Counted from the first letter of the stretch, positions 17,841 through 26,932 are shown. The stretch: DNA of 64,000 nt from DASSQJ01 sp963773655 (GCA_963773655.1 CAVZBX010000001.1:1426001-1490000), one strand, 5' to 3'. Program-made: numbers and translations. The notes: a model not told the origin generated them from the letters alone.

Positions 17841-18728
17841 ATGACGCGGCTCGGGCTCATCGTCAACCCGACGTCGGGCAAGAACACCGGCGCACGCATC
17901 GGCACCGACGCCCTCACCCTGCTGCGGGCCGCGGACGTCGAGATCGTCGACCTCAGCGCGGCCGACGCCCGGGGCGCTGCCGAGAAGGCGCGTGCCGCCC
18001 TGGCGGCCGGGGCCGTCGACGCGCTCGTCGTCGCCGGGGGGGACGGCATGGTGCATCTCGGGGTGAACGTGTGCGCCGGAACGGGTGTACCGCTCGGGGT
18101 GGTGGCTGCCGGCACGGGCAACGACATCGCCCGGGAGCTCGGCCTGCCGGTGCGTGACGCCGCCAAGTCCGTCGAGCGCATCCTCGCCGGGCACACCCGC
18201 TCCGTCGACGCTGCCCGCCACGTCATGCCGACGGGGGAGGAGCGCTGGTTCGTCGGGGTGCTCGCCGCCGGCTTCGACGCGGTCGTCAACGAACGCGCCA
18301 ACCAGTGGCGCTGGCCGCGGGGGGCCATGCGCTACAACCTCGCCGTCGCCCGCGAGCTGCCGGTCTTCCGGGCGATCCCCTACGTCCTGACCCTCGACGG
18401 GGAGCGCCACGAGACCGAGGCCATGCTCGTCGCCGTGGGCAACGGACCGGCGTACGGCGGAGGGATGCGGGTGACGCCCGACGCGGTGTTCGACGACGGA
18501 CTCCTCGACGTGCTCATCCTCCGCCGGATCCCGGTGCACGAGTTCGTCCGCGTCTTCCCGCGGGTGTTCCGCGGGACGCACACGAGCCACCCGGCGGTCG
18601 AGGTGCTGCGCGCCCGGCAGGTCTCGCTCGAGGCGACCGGCATCGTGTCCTACGCGGACGGTGAGCGGTTCGCCCCGCTGCCCGTGGACCTGGAGGCGGT
18701 CCCGGGCGCCCTGACCGTGCTGGCGTGA
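17841..18728 (+). CDS. diacylglycerol kinase family lipid kinase
   Basis: 295 residues, DAGK catalytic family. The N-terminal nucleotide-binding site GLIVNPTSGKN and the catalytic VVAGGDGMVHLGVNV and VAAGTGNDIARELGLP motifs are intact. The C-terminal sandwich domain has GNGPAYGGGMRVTPDA and FDDGLLDVLI, ending with the family's DGE (SYADGERF). It phosphorylates a lipid such as diacylglycerol, recycling it to phosphatidic acid at the membrane. A sphingoid or other lipid substrate is possible. Predicted leaderless mRNA. Confidence 0.92.
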   Translation: MTRLGLIVNPTSGKNTGARIGTDALTLLRAADVEIVDLSAADARGAAEKARAALAAGAVDALVVAGGDGMVHLGVNVCAGTGVPLGVVAAGTGNDIARELGLPVRDAAKSVERILAGHTRSVDAARHVMPTGEERWFVGVLAAGFDAVVNERANQWRWPRGAMRYNLAVARELPVFRAIPYVLTLDGERHETEAMLVAVGNGPAYGGGMRVTPDAVFDDGLLDVLILRRIPVHEFVRVFPRVFRGTHTSHPAVEVLRARQVSLEATGIVSYADGERFAPLPVDLEAVPGALTVLA

Positions 18729-18737
18729 GCGCTGACG

Positions 18738-18743
18738 TAGCCT
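18738..18743 (+). promoter_or_regulatory. -10 box of helY
   Basis: TAGCCT, 6 nt before the ATG at 18750. Confidence 0.45.
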
Positions 18744-18749
18744 GAGCCC

Positions 18750-21555
18750 ATGCCCTCCAGCCCTGCTGAGCGGTACGCCGCTGCCAAGGCCCGGGGCCGC
18801 CGGGACCGCTCCGAGCTCGGCCGGTTCACCGCCACCCTCGACTTCCCCCTCGACCCGTTCCAGGAGCAGGCGTGCGAGGCGGTGGAGGACGGCAAGGGGG
18901 TGCTCGTGGCGGCCCCGACGGGGGCGGGGAAGACCGTCGTCGGGGAGTTCGCGGTGCACCTGGCGCTGGCCACGGGGCGCAAGGCCTTCTACACCACCCC
19001 CATCAAGGCGCTGTCGAACCAGAAGTACCACGACCTCGTGCGACGCCACGGCGCCGAGAAGGTCGGGCTGCTCACCGGTGACTCCTCCGTCAACGGCGAG
19101 GCGCCGGTGGTCGTGATGACGACCGAGGTGCTGCGCAACATGATGTACGCGGGCTCCTCGACGCTGCTCGGGCTCGGCTTCGTCGTCATGGACGAGGTGC
19201 ACTACCTCGCGGACCGGTTCCGCGGCGCGGTGTGGGAGGAGGTCATCATCCACCTGCCCGAGTCGGTGCAGGTGGTGTCGCTCTCGGCGACGGTGAGCAA
19301 CGCCGAGGAGTTCGGTGACTGGCTCGCCGAGGTCCGCGGCAACCACGAGGTGGTGGTGGCCGAGCACCGGCCGGTGCCGCTGTTCCAGCACATGCTCGTG
19401 GGGACGACGATGTTCGACCTGTTCGCGGGCAACCGGGTCAACCCCGACCTGCTCCACGCCATCCGCGGCGCCGAGCAGCGGGGACGGTACGAGGCCTCGG
19501 CCCACCGGCTGCAGGGCAGTGGGCGCGGTGGTCGGGGCCGCCGCGACCGCACCCCGCCGCGGGGCCCGGGCGGGGGCGGCGGGGGGCGGGGGTTCGCGCG
19601 CGGCGGCCGGCCCGGCGGGGGTGCGACCCGGGCCGAGGTCGTCGAGGAGCTCGAGCGCGACGGCCTGCTGCCCGCCATCACGTTCATCTTCAGCCGGGTC
19701 GGCTGCGAGGCGGCGGTCGGGCAGCTGCTGGCGGCGGGCACGCGCCTGGTGCCCGAGCGTGAGGGCCTGCGCATCCGCCGGTACGTCGAGGAGCGGGTGG
19801 AGGCCCTCGCCGACGAGGACCTGTCGGTGCTCGGGTACTGGGACTTCGTCGAGGGGCTCTCGCGGGGGTTCGCGGCCCACCACGCGGGGATGCTGCCGCT
19901 CTTCCGGGAGATCGTCGAGCAGCTGTTCACCACCGCCCGCATCCGTGCCGTCTTCGCCACCGAGACCCTGGCGCTCGGCATCAACATGCCCGCCCGCACC
20001 GTCGTCCTCGAGAAGCTCGTCAAGTACAACGGGGAGGCGCACGTCGACATCACGCCGGCCGAGTACACCCAGCTCACCGGGCGGGCCGGGCGCCGGGGCA
20101 TCGACGTCGAGGGCCACGCCGTCGTCCAGTGGAACCGGGGGATGGACCCGATGGCGGTCGGTGGGCTCGCGTCGACGCGCACCTACCCGCTGCGCTCCAG
20201 CTTCCGACCGACGTACAACATGGCCGTCAACCTCGTGGCCCAGGTTGGCCGCGAGACCGCGCGGGAGATCCTCGAGACCTCGTTCGCGCAGTTCCAGGCC
20301 GACCGGGCCGTCGTCGGGCTCGCCACCCAGCTGCGGCGCAACGAGGAGGGCCTGGCCGGCTACGCGGAGGCGATGCACTGCGACCACGGCGACTTCCGCG
20401 AGTACGCCCGACTGCGCCGCGAGCTCGGCGACGCCGAGAAGGCCGGGCGCAAGGCGAAGGCGGCGTCGCGCCGGGCCGAGGCCGCGGTCTCGATGGAGGC
20501 GCTGCGCGTCGGCGACGTCATCCGCATCCCCGCCGGGCGGCGGGCCGGCTGGGCGGTCGTCGTGCAGCCGGCACGCACCGCCAAGGGCGCCCCGACGGGC
20601 CCGGCGGTGGTCACCGAGGACAAGCAGTACCGGCGGCTCACCCTCGTCGACGTGCCGGAGCCGGTCGAGGCGGTGACGTCGGTGAAGGTGCCCTCGCACT
20701 TCAACCCGCAGTCGCCGAAGTCGCGGCGCGACCTCGCCAGCACGCTGCGCGTCGCCGTGCCCCGCGGCACCGACGACGCGCCGTCGCGGCGCGGGCGGCC
20801 GGACGTCACCGCCGTCGACGGCGACGCGGTGGAGCACCTGCGCCGCGAGCTGCGCCGCCATCCGTGCCACGACTGCCCGAGGCGCGAGGAGCACGCGCGG
20901 TGGGCGGAGCGCTGGTGGCGGCTGAAGCGGGAGACCACCGGCCTCCAGCGTCGGGTCGAGGGACGCACCAACACCGTGGCCCGCACCTTCGACCGGATCT
21001 GCGACGCCCTGGAGTCGCTCGGGTACCTCGAGGGTGGGGGCGCCGTCGTCACCGACCGGGGGGAGCGGCTGCGGCGGCTCTACACCGAGAAGGACCTCCT
21101 CGACCGCGGAGTGCCTACGGCACGAGGTGTGGAAGCGGTTGGACGCCCCCGGGCTGGCTGCTGCCGTCTCGGCGCTCGTGCACGAGCCGCGGCACGAGGA
21201 GGCCGACGTGGCCCCCCGGATGCCCACCGACGACGTCGCCGAGGCGCTGACGGCGACGGAGCGGCTGTGGAGCGAGATCGAGGACCTCGAGGCCGCGCAC
21301 GACCTGCCGACGACCTCGATGCCGGACGGCGGGATGGCCTGGATGGTGCACCGTTGGGCGTCGGGGGAGCGGCTCGACAGCGTGCTGCGCGGCCAGGACG
21401 TGGCCGCAGGGGACTTCGTCCGCCGGTGCAAGCAGCTGGTCGACCTGCTCGACCAGGTCGGCGACGCCGCGGCCGATGCCGAGCTGCGCCGCACCGCGCG
21501 GGTCGCGGTCGACGCCGTCCTGCGCGGCGTCGTCGCCGCGGACCGCCTGGACTGA
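18750..21555 (+). CDS. helY: Ski2/Mtr4-like DEAD/DEAH-box helicase HelY (one frameshift)
   Basis: Superfamily 2 RNA helicase of about 930 residues, conserved beside tatC in actinobacteria. Walker A is AAPTGAGKT (residues 54-62), motif II is MDEVH near 148 and motif III SLSAT. The second RecA domain has FATETLALGINMPARTVV and QLTGRAGRRGID. A C-terminal DSHCT-type domain follows. Residues about 255-292 are a Gly/Arg-rich insert (GRGGRGRR, GGGGGGRGFARGG) unusual for the family. The frame shifts near 21108: removing one base gives EKDLLTAECLRHEVWKRL, matching the usual DLLxAECLR. It probably unwinds RNA in decay or ribosome maturation. Confidence 0.9.
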
Positions 21556-21680
21556 GCCGGACGGGTGGCTGCCGGACCGGTGCAGCCGATCAGCCGCCGA
21601 CGACCCCGCCGATCCCGAGGTGGGTCGCGATCGGGTCGCGGACGGCGATGACCCGGCCGTGGGGCCGGTCGACGACGGGT
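21556..21680 (-). other. gap between helY and the exonuclease, holding a possible out-of-frame C-terminal extension
   Basis: On the minus strand the frame reads SAEPVVDRPHGRVIAVRDP and then IATHLGIGGVVGG and a stop at about 21590. The codons look coding. Removing one G from ctcggcc near 21690 joins it to the exonuclease. I recognise no family. Confidence 0.3.
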
Positions 21681-22619
21681 TCAGCCGAGGCCGAGGGCCG
21701 ACAGCACCCGGTTGAGCGGGTTGGTCACGCCGTAGGTCGACGCCAGCTCGCTGAGCAGACGCACGTCGGCCACCTGCGTCGGCAGGGCGGGGTCGACGTC
21801 GTCGACCGGGGCGTCGCGAGCGACGCGCACGACCGTGGGCGCCACGTCGAGGTAGTCGGACGCCGCCTCGAGGTTGGCCCGCCGGGCGCCCTTGATCGCC
21901 GGGTCGCCGGAGTGCACCGCGTCCCGCAGGCCCGCCAGGGAGCCGTACGTGGCGATGAGCTGGGCGGCGGTCTTGTCGCCGATCCCCTTGACGCCCGGGA
22001 GGCCGTCGCTGGTGTCGCCACGCAGCACCGACATGTCGAGGTACGCCTCGCCGGTGTCGACGCCGTACTTCGCGGCGAGGGCCGCCTGGGTCATGACGTC
22101 GGGCTCGCGCACCCCACCGCGGCCGGTGTAGAGCACGCGCACCGGGCCGGCGTCGTCGACGAGCTGCAGCAGGTCGCGGTCGCCGGTGACGACGTCGACC
22201 GGCATCCGGCCCCGGTACCGCTCGACGAGGGTGCCGATGACGTCGTCGGCCTCGTAGCCGGGGGCGCCGAGCCGGGCGATGCCGACGGCGCGGAGGGCGT
22301 CACGGATGAGCGGCACCTGCGGGGCGAGGTCGTCCGGGCTCTCCTCGACCGTGTCCGACCCGTCGGTGAGCCGGTGCGTCTTGTACGTGGGGACGAGGTC
22401 GACCCGCCACTGCGGGCGCCAGTCCTCGTCCCAGCAGGCGACGACGTGGGTGGGCCGGTGCGCGTTCACCAGGGTCGCCACCATGTCGAGGAACCCGCGC
22501 AGGGCGTTGGTCGGCGGTTCGGAGTCGTCCCTGCGCTGGTCGGGCACACCGTAGAAGGCCCGGAAGTACAGCGACGCGGAGTCGAGGAGCATCAGGCGCT
22601 GGTCGCTCGTGGGCGGCAT
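21681..22619 (-). CDS. 5'-3' exonuclease (Pol I N-terminal-domain type)
   Basis: 312 residues, homologous to the 5' nuclease domain of DNA polymerase I but stand-alone. It shows MLLDSASLYFRAFYGVP, the acidic metal cluster (ACWDEDW, GYEADDVIGTL, VVTGDRDLLQLV) and the helix-three-turn-helix GVKGIGDKTAAQLI. It would remove RNA primers or flaps in the cytosol. The ATG at 22619 is supported by a TACGCT box 7 nt upstream. The stop is followed, in another frame, by about 30 well-formed codons ending HLGIGGVVGG, which suggests the true C-terminus may be longer. Confidence 0.88.
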   Translation of the reverse strand: MPPTSDQRLMLLDSASLYFRAFYGVPDQRRDDSEPPTNALRGFLDMVATLVNAHRPTHVVACWDEDWRPQWRVDLVPTYKTHRLTDGSDTVEESPDDLAPQVPLIRDALRAVGIARLGAPGYEADDVIGTLVERYRGRMPVDVVTGDRDLLQLVDDAGPVRVLYTGRGGVREPDVMTQAALAAKYGVDTGEAYLDMSVLRGDTSDGLPGVKGIGDKTAAQLIATYGSLAGLRDAVHSGDPAIKGARRANLEAASDYLDVAPTVVRVARDAPVDDVDPALPTQVADVRLLSELASTYGVTNPLNRVLSALGLG

Positions 22620-22626
22620 GGCGCCG

Positions 22627-22632
22627 AGCGTA
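22627..22632 (-). promoter_or_regulatory. -10 box of the exonuclease gene
   Basis: TACGCT on the minus strand, 7 nt before the ATG at 22619. Confidence 0.45.
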
Positions 22633-22692
22633 CGCGTGACGCCCCGGTGCCGGGCCGTGGCGTACCCCGGGCGTATCCGCGTCATCGCGGAC

Positions 22693-22712
22693 GTGATGTC
22701 GCGGATGTTCGG
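22693..22712. repeat. direct repeat, copy 1
   Basis: 20-base element beginning GTGATGTCGCGG. The copy at 22762 differs at one base and lies 69 bases away. Possible operator pair for the HMA-TauE gene, whose 5' end is far away, or for the exonuclease promoter. Confidence 0.6.
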
Positions 22713-22761
22713 CGAGGTCGCGGCAATTGCGGCGTCCTCCTCGACAAACCGCGTCGTCACG

Positions 22762-22781
22762 GTGATGTCGCGGTTGTTCGG
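22762..22781. repeat. direct repeat, copy 2
   Basis: Same 20-base element as at 22693 with T for A at its 13th position. The spacer contains the palindrome GCAATTGC at 22723-22730. The surrounding 250-base gap shows no credible gene. Confidence 0.6.
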
Positions 22782-22871
22782 TGGGCCACAGCGCGCGCTG
22801 GGCCGGGACGGACGTCGCTGGTCGGTGCCCCGGGCGCCGGGCCACGGCCGACCGGGCTCGGTGCCTCGCGG

Positions 22872-24269
22872 CTACCTGCCCGGGGCTGCGGTCCCGGCGG
22901 GAGGGCCGTCGATGACGACGAAGGTCCCCGAGTACATGCCCATGACGCAGGTGTAGCCCACCGCGCCCCGTTCCAGGGCCGGTAGCTCGATGCTGTTCGG
23001 ACCCTCTGCCAGGGTCACCGACAGCCCCAGGTCGGGAACCCTCAGGTAGGCGCTGCAGTCCAGCGCAGAGGTGCCCTCGATGACCCACCGGGTCGGCAGG
23101 CCGGCATAGAGCACCGTCGTCGCCGGCTCGTACCCGTCCGGGGTCTGCGTCGTGCGCACCGTCTGGATCCCGCCGCTGACGGAGACGTTCGCGGAGGCCG
23201 TCGTCGCACCGGACGCACTCGCTCCGCCGGTGACGCCGAGGAGACTGAGTCCCCCGGCGACGTTGAGCGCGGCAAAGGCCAGCACCACGACGCCGACGAC
23301 GCGCAGGACCCCGACCTGACGACGACCGGTCGTGACCCCGGGCACGGAGGCGACGGCGAGCAGGCCGGGGGTGGTCCCCAGCGCGAAGGCCGCCATGATC
23401 GTGCCCGCCTGCAGCGCGGACCCGGTCGAGAGGGCGTAGAGCTGGACCGCCTGGGTGAAGCCGCACGGGAGGACGAAGGTGGCCGCCCCGAGCAGCGCCG
23501 TGCGGGGCGCGCTGTAAGCCCGCGCCGGGTCGGGCGCGCCACCGAGCACGCCCGCCAGGCGCCTGGGTAGACGGGGGGACCAGCCGGACGCCCGCGGTGA
23601 GATGCCGGTGAGCCGGACGCCGAGGAGCACCATGACGAACGCGACGGCGAGCACGACGACGGCCAGGGCCCGGGTCGGCAGGCTCATCGCGGAGCCCACC
23701 GCCCCCAGGACCGCTCCCAGCACCGCGAACCCGGAGATCCGTCCGGCGTTGAACGCCAGCTGCGGTCGCAGCCGGGTGGCGAGGGGCAGGTCGGTGCGTC
23801 CGGCGGCCGCCAGGGCCGAGGCATGGGCGGCCGAGACGCCGAGGGCCAGTCCCCCCACCATCGCCATGCACGTGGACACGCCTGCCGCCAGGCCGAGGAC
23901 GACGACGAGGAGCAGCCCTCCCTGGGCGGGGTCGGTCAGGGCGGAGGTCAGAGCGCCGGTGCCCACCACGGCGACGAGTGCGGCCACCACCCCTACCGCG
24001 GCCACCGAGGCGGCGAACGTCCGCCACACCGCCGGGTCCGTGCTGAGCCACTGTGGCGCACGGGTCTGGTACCCGGCCTCCTGGACGGCCGCCTCGAGCG
24101 TGGCGAGGTCCGGCAGCAGCGCGCCACCGACCGTCGCCCGGCCCCGCAGCGCCGACACGCTCACCATCTCGACGCCGGGACAGCGCAGCAGGGCCCGGCG
24201 CACGCGGCGCTCGCACGACGCGCACGTCATCCCCGACACCTGCACGCTCAGCAGCCGTCCCGTTTCCAT
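22872..24269 (-). CDS. HMA domain - TauE/DsbD-type membrane domain - cupredoxin-like fusion (copper handling?)
   Basis: 465 residues in three parts. Residues 1-70 are a heavy-metal-associated domain with GMTCASCERR. Residues about 85-340 have seven or more spans of the sulfite exporter TauE/UreH/DsbD type, with Cys-containing GVSTCMAMVGGLALGVSA and TFVLPCGFTQAVQ. Residues about 380-465 are a periplasmic cupredoxin-like domain ending YTCVMGMYSGTFVV, whose Cys-Met-Gly-Met suggests a copper site. The likely role is moving or sensing copper or another soft metal at the membrane, as for CcoH/UreH-type proteins of oxidase assembly. No cytochrome oxidase or CsoR gene is in the window. The ATG at 24269 begins the HMA fold directly. 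Confidence 0.82.
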   Translation of the reverse strand: METGRLLSVQVSGMTCASCERRVRRALLRCPGVEMVSVSALRGRATVGGALLPDLATLEAAVQEAGYQTRAPQWLSTDPAVWRTFAASVAAVGVVAALVAVVGTGALTSALTDPAQGGLLLVVVLGLAAGVSTCMAMVGGLALGVSAAHASALAAAGRTDLPLATRLRPQLAFNAGRISGFAVLGAVLGAVGSAMSLPTRALAVVVLAVAFVMVLLGVRLTGISPRASGWSPRLPRRLAGVLGGAPDPARAYSAPRTALLGAATFVLPCGFTQAVQLYALSTGSALQAGTIMAAFALGTTPGLLAVASVPGVTTGRRQVGVLRVVGVVVLAFAALNVAGGLSLLGVTGGASASGATTASANVSVSGGIQTVRTTQTPDGYEPATTVLYAGLPTRWVIEGTSALDCSAYLRVPDLGLSVTLAEGPNSIELPALERGAVGYTCVMGMYSGTFVVIDGPPAGTAAPGR

Positions 24270-24440
24270 GGGGCGTGGTCCTCTCTCCGGCAGCCCCCGC
24301 TGCCTGCGCTGATCCTGCCACCCGGCCGTGGTCGGCGGTCCCCGTCCCCGGTCCGGGCGGGGGAGGCGTGGCTCACATCCGCTTCCGTGGGGGTGCGTCC
24401 ACCCAGCGGCGTGGCCGGTGACCGGGCGCCGCCGCGCCAC

Positions 24441-24446
24441 TAGGGT
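24441..24446 (+). promoter_or_regulatory. -10 box of the Lrp-family gene
   Basis: TAGGGT, 7 nt before the GTG at 24454. It overlaps the alternative GTG at 24445 and so argues for the later start. Confidence 0.45.
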
Positions 24447-24453
24447 GAGCGAC

Positions 24454-24876
24454 GTGGAAGACGTCGACCGGCGGATCGTCGAGCTGCTCACCGAGGACGG
24501 CCGGATCAGCTACACCGACCTGGGCAAGGCCCTGGGCATGTCGACCTCAGCCGTGCACCAGCGGGTGCGCCGGCTCGAGGAGCGGGGCGTGGTCACCGGG
24601 TACACCGCCAAGGTCGACCACCGCGCGCTCGGCCGCGATCTCACCGCGTTCATGTCGGTGACCCCGTTGGACCCCTCGGCACCCGACGACATCCCCGAGC
24701 GGCTGCGGGACATCACCGACATCGAGGAGTGCCACTCGGTGGCCGGCGACGAGAGCTACATCCTCAAGGTGCGGGTGGCCGCGCCCGCCGACCTCGAGGA
24801 GCTCATCGCACGCATCCGCGGCGCCGCCCACGTCGCCACCCGTACCACCGTCGTGCTGTCGACTCCCTGGGAGTGA
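24454..24876 (+). CDS. Lrp/AsnC family transcriptional regulator
   Basis: 140 residues: N-terminal helix-turn-helix (DRRIVELLTEDGRISYTDLGKALGMSTSAVHQRVRRLEERGVV) and a C-terminal RAM ligand-binding domain (VAGDESYILKVRVAAPADLEELIARIR). Members sense amino acids as octamers. It lies 2 kb from kamA, so a link to lysine use is possible but not shown. The GTG at 24454 is chosen over 24445 because of the -10 spacing. Confidence 0.9.
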   Translation: MEDVDRRIVELLTEDGRISYTDLGKALGMSTSAVHQRVRRLEERGVVTGYTAKVDHRALGRDLTAFMSVTPLDPSAPDDIPERLRDITDIEECHSVAGDESYILKVRVAAPADLEELIARIRGAAHVATRTTVVLSTPWE

Positions 24877-24878
24877 CC

Positions 24879-24908
24879 GCACCCGGCACCTGCCGGGCGG
24901 CCGGGTGC
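24879..24908. terminator. hairpin between the convergent lrp-like and ybaK genes
   Basis: Perfect 9-bp arms GCACCCGGC and GCCGGGTGC around a 12-nt loop, placed exactly between two convergent stops. No U tract, as usual in high-GC actinobacteria. Confidence 0.6.
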
Positions 24909-24910
24909 CG

Positions 24911-25405
24911 TCAGCGGGCGATGTCGGCGACGCGCGCACCGGTGAGGCGGACCAGGTCGGCGGGGGAGAGCCCGACGTCCAGGCCGCGTCGCCCGCCCGA
25001 GACGTAGACGACGTCGAACAGCTCCGCCGACTCGTCGACCACGGTCGGCAGCGCCCGCTTCAGGCCCACCGGCGAGATGCCGCCGACGACCATCCCGGAG
25101 GAGCGCTCGGCCGCGGCGGGGTCGGCCATGGCGACCTTCTTGACCCCGAGCGCCGCCGCCAGGGCCTTGAGGTCGAGCGCCCCGGTGACCGGCACGACCC
25201 CGACGGCGAGCCCGTCACCGGTGTCGACGAGCAGGGTCTTGAACACCTGCTCGGGCGGCAGCCCGAGAGCCTGTGCCGCCTCGAGCCCGAACGACGGTGC
25301 CGCGGGGTCGTGGTCGTAGGCGTGCTGGCTGAACGGGACCCCTGCCGCCGTCAGCGCCGCGGTGGCGGGGGTGCCGGTGGAGCCGGAGGGGGCGCGGCGG
25401 GCCAT
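24911..25405 (-). CDS. ybaK: Cys-tRNA(Pro)/Cys-tRNA(Cys) deacylase YbaK
   Basis: 164-residue aminoacyl-tRNA editing protein that clears mischarged Cys-tRNA(Pro). It has the fold signature AAQALGLPPEQVFKTLLV with the conserved catalytic Lys, KKVAMADPAAAERSSGMVVGGISPVG and RRGLDVGLSPADLVRL. The ATG at 25405 has a TAGCCT box 6 nt upstream; a GTG two codons earlier is less likely. Confidence 0.93.
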   Translation of the reverse strand: MARRAPSGSTGTPATAALTAAGVPFSQHAYDHDPAAPSFGLEAAQALGLPPEQVFKTLLVDTGDGLAVGVVPVTGALDLKALAAALGVKKVAMADPAAAERSSGMVVGGISPVGLKRALPTVVDESAELFDVVYVSGGRRGLDVGLSPADLVRLTGARVADIAR

Positions 25406-25411
25406 GCCCAC

Positions 25412-25417
25412 AGGCTA
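25412..25417 (-). promoter_or_regulatory. -10 box of ybaK
   Basis: TAGCCT on the minus strand, 6 nt before the ATG at 25405. Confidence 0.45.
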
Positions 25418-25442
25418 GGCCGCCGCCCTCCGGATGTGCGGG

Positions 25443-26882
25443 TCAGGCGAGGTCGGCCGCGGCCGCCAGCCGGCTGGCCTCGGCGGACACCAGCGCGGCC
25501 GCGTGCGCCGACTCGACGTCGGTGTTCTCCCGCCACCACCGCTGCCCCGACTCGGGGAGGGTGTAGATCGGGTCGTAGTAGACGTACTCGCGCGACAGGG
25601 CCTGCTCGTCGTCGACCTCGATCGAGGTGCGGTAGTGCTTGCGCCAGAAGGACATGCCCTTCTCGGTGTCGTAGGTGTCGACCTGGTGCACCCACCGCTT
25701 CCCGACGAACGGGACGTCGCAGACGATGCGTGGGGTGGCGAACCCCGGAAGGTAGCCCATGATGTCGTGCTGCAGCTTCTGGGCCTCGCGCAGGGAGAGC
25801 CGCCAGTGCTCCGAGAACGGGATCATGTCGGTCATGTAGAAGTAGTACGGCGTGATGCCCGCCTCGTCCTGCAGTGCGAAGCACAGGTCGAGCAGCTGGG
25901 CGGAGCTGTCGTTGACACCGCGCATGAGCACGCCCTGGTTGCGCACGTCGCGGACGCCGGCCTCGAGCATCGCGCGCGTCGCGTCGGCCACCGCCGGCGT
26001 CACCGACTCGGCGTGGTTGACGTGGGTGTGGATGGCCAGCGCCACGCCGCGCGCGCGGGCCTTGGCCGCGACCCGGCCGACGCCCTCGACGACGTCGGGC
26101 TGCAGCCAGTGCTGCGGCAGCCCCATGAGCGCCTTGGTCGCGAGCCGGATGTCGCGGACCGACTCCACGTCGAGGAGCTGGTCGAGGAACGTCTCGAGGC
26201 TGCGCCACGGCATGTTGGCGACGTCACCGCCGGAGACGACGACGTCACGGACGCCCGGGGTGCGGCGCAGGTAGTCGAGCATCGCGGCGTGGCGGTCGAC
26301 CGGCTTGCCGGCGAGCTTGAGCTTGGTGACCTGCGGCGTGGAGTTGCCGACGAGGTCCATCCGGGTGCAGTGCCCGCAGTACTGGGGGCAGGTCGGCAGC
26401 ATCTCCGCGAGCACCTTGGTGGGGTAGCGGTGGGTGAGCCCCTCGACCGCCCACATGTCGTGCTCGTGGAGGCTGTCACGGGTCGCGAAGGGGTGGCTCG
26501 GCCAGTCGGTGCGCCGATCGGAGAACACCGGGAGCATGTACCGGCGGACCGGGTCGGCGTAGAAGGCCTCGGTGTAGTCGGCGCCGGCGGCGGGGACGCC
26601 CTCGAGCGAGGGGACCATGGTGTTGAGCATCTGGGGCGTCACGAGCATCGACATCGTCGCCCGCTCGGCCTGGTCGCGCTCGAGGTCGGCGTAGAAGCGG
26701 TCCTCGACGAGCTCGCCCATGACCTCGCGCAGCTGGCGCACGTTCTTGACGCAGTGCGCGCGCTGCCACTGGGCGCTGGCCCAGTCCTGCACGGTGACCT
26801 CGCGCCAGCCCGGGAGGCGGGTCCAGTCCGGCTCCACGAGCTCACGCCGCTGGTACGCGTAGGGCTGCTCCATCGTGTCCAT
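25443..26882 (-). CDS. kamA: lysine 2,3-aminomutase KamA
   Basis: 479-residue radical-SAM, PLP-dependent enzyme converting L-lysine to L-beta-lysine. The [4Fe-4S] motif CPQYCGHC supplies Cys165, Cys169 and Cys172. SGGDVANMP follows as the SAM-binding glycine region. The PLP-lysine region is in the family-conserved C-terminal part (GFATPRIVCDVPFVGKRWVHQ). Length and motifs fit fermentation-type KamA better than the short EpmB proteins. The first step of the lysine route continues in kdd (divergent) and kamD-kamE-kal at 42.5 kb. The ATG at 26882 has TATCCT 7 nt upstream. Confidence 0.92.
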   Translation of the reverse strand: MDTMEQPYAYQRRELVEPDWTRLPGWREVTVQDWASAQWQRAHCVKNVRQLREVMGELVEDRFYADLERDQAERATMSMLVTPQMLNTMVPSLEGVPAAGADYTEAFYADPVRRYMLPVFSDRRTDWPSHPFATRDSLHEHDMWAVEGLTHRYPTKVLAEMLPTCPQYCGHCTRMDLVGNSTPQVTKLKLAGKPVDRHAAMLDYLRRTPGVRDVVVSGGDVANMPWRSLETFLDQLLDVESVRDIRLATKALMGLPQHWLQPDVVEGVGRVAAKARARGVALAIHTHVNHAESVTPAVADATRAMLEAGVRDVRNQGVLMRGVNDSSAQLLDLCFALQDEAGITPYYFYMTDMIPFSEHWRLSLREAQKLQHDIMGYLPGFATPRIVCDVPFVGKRWVHQVDTYDTEKGMSFWRKHYRTSIEVDDEQALSREYVYYDPIYTLPESGQRWWRENTDVESAHAAALVSAEASRLAAAADLA

Positions 26883-26889
26883 GCGTGGC

Positions 26890-26895
26890 AGGATA
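26890..26895 (-). promoter_or_regulatory. -10 box of kamA
   Basis: TATCCT on the minus strand, 7 nt before the ATG at 26882, in the 87-base gap shared with the divergent kdd gene. Confidence 0.45.
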
Positions 26896-26932
26896 CGCAA
26901 TGGATGCCGTCACATTTCCATCTCGGACCGCA

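Noticed and set aside
17784..21494. Minus-strand frame open for about 1,230 codons upstream of the AspT-type transporter start
   Set aside because: It lies antisense to the lipid kinase and helY and encodes only Arg/Pro/Gly/His-rich sequence. Open antisense frames are expected at this GC content.
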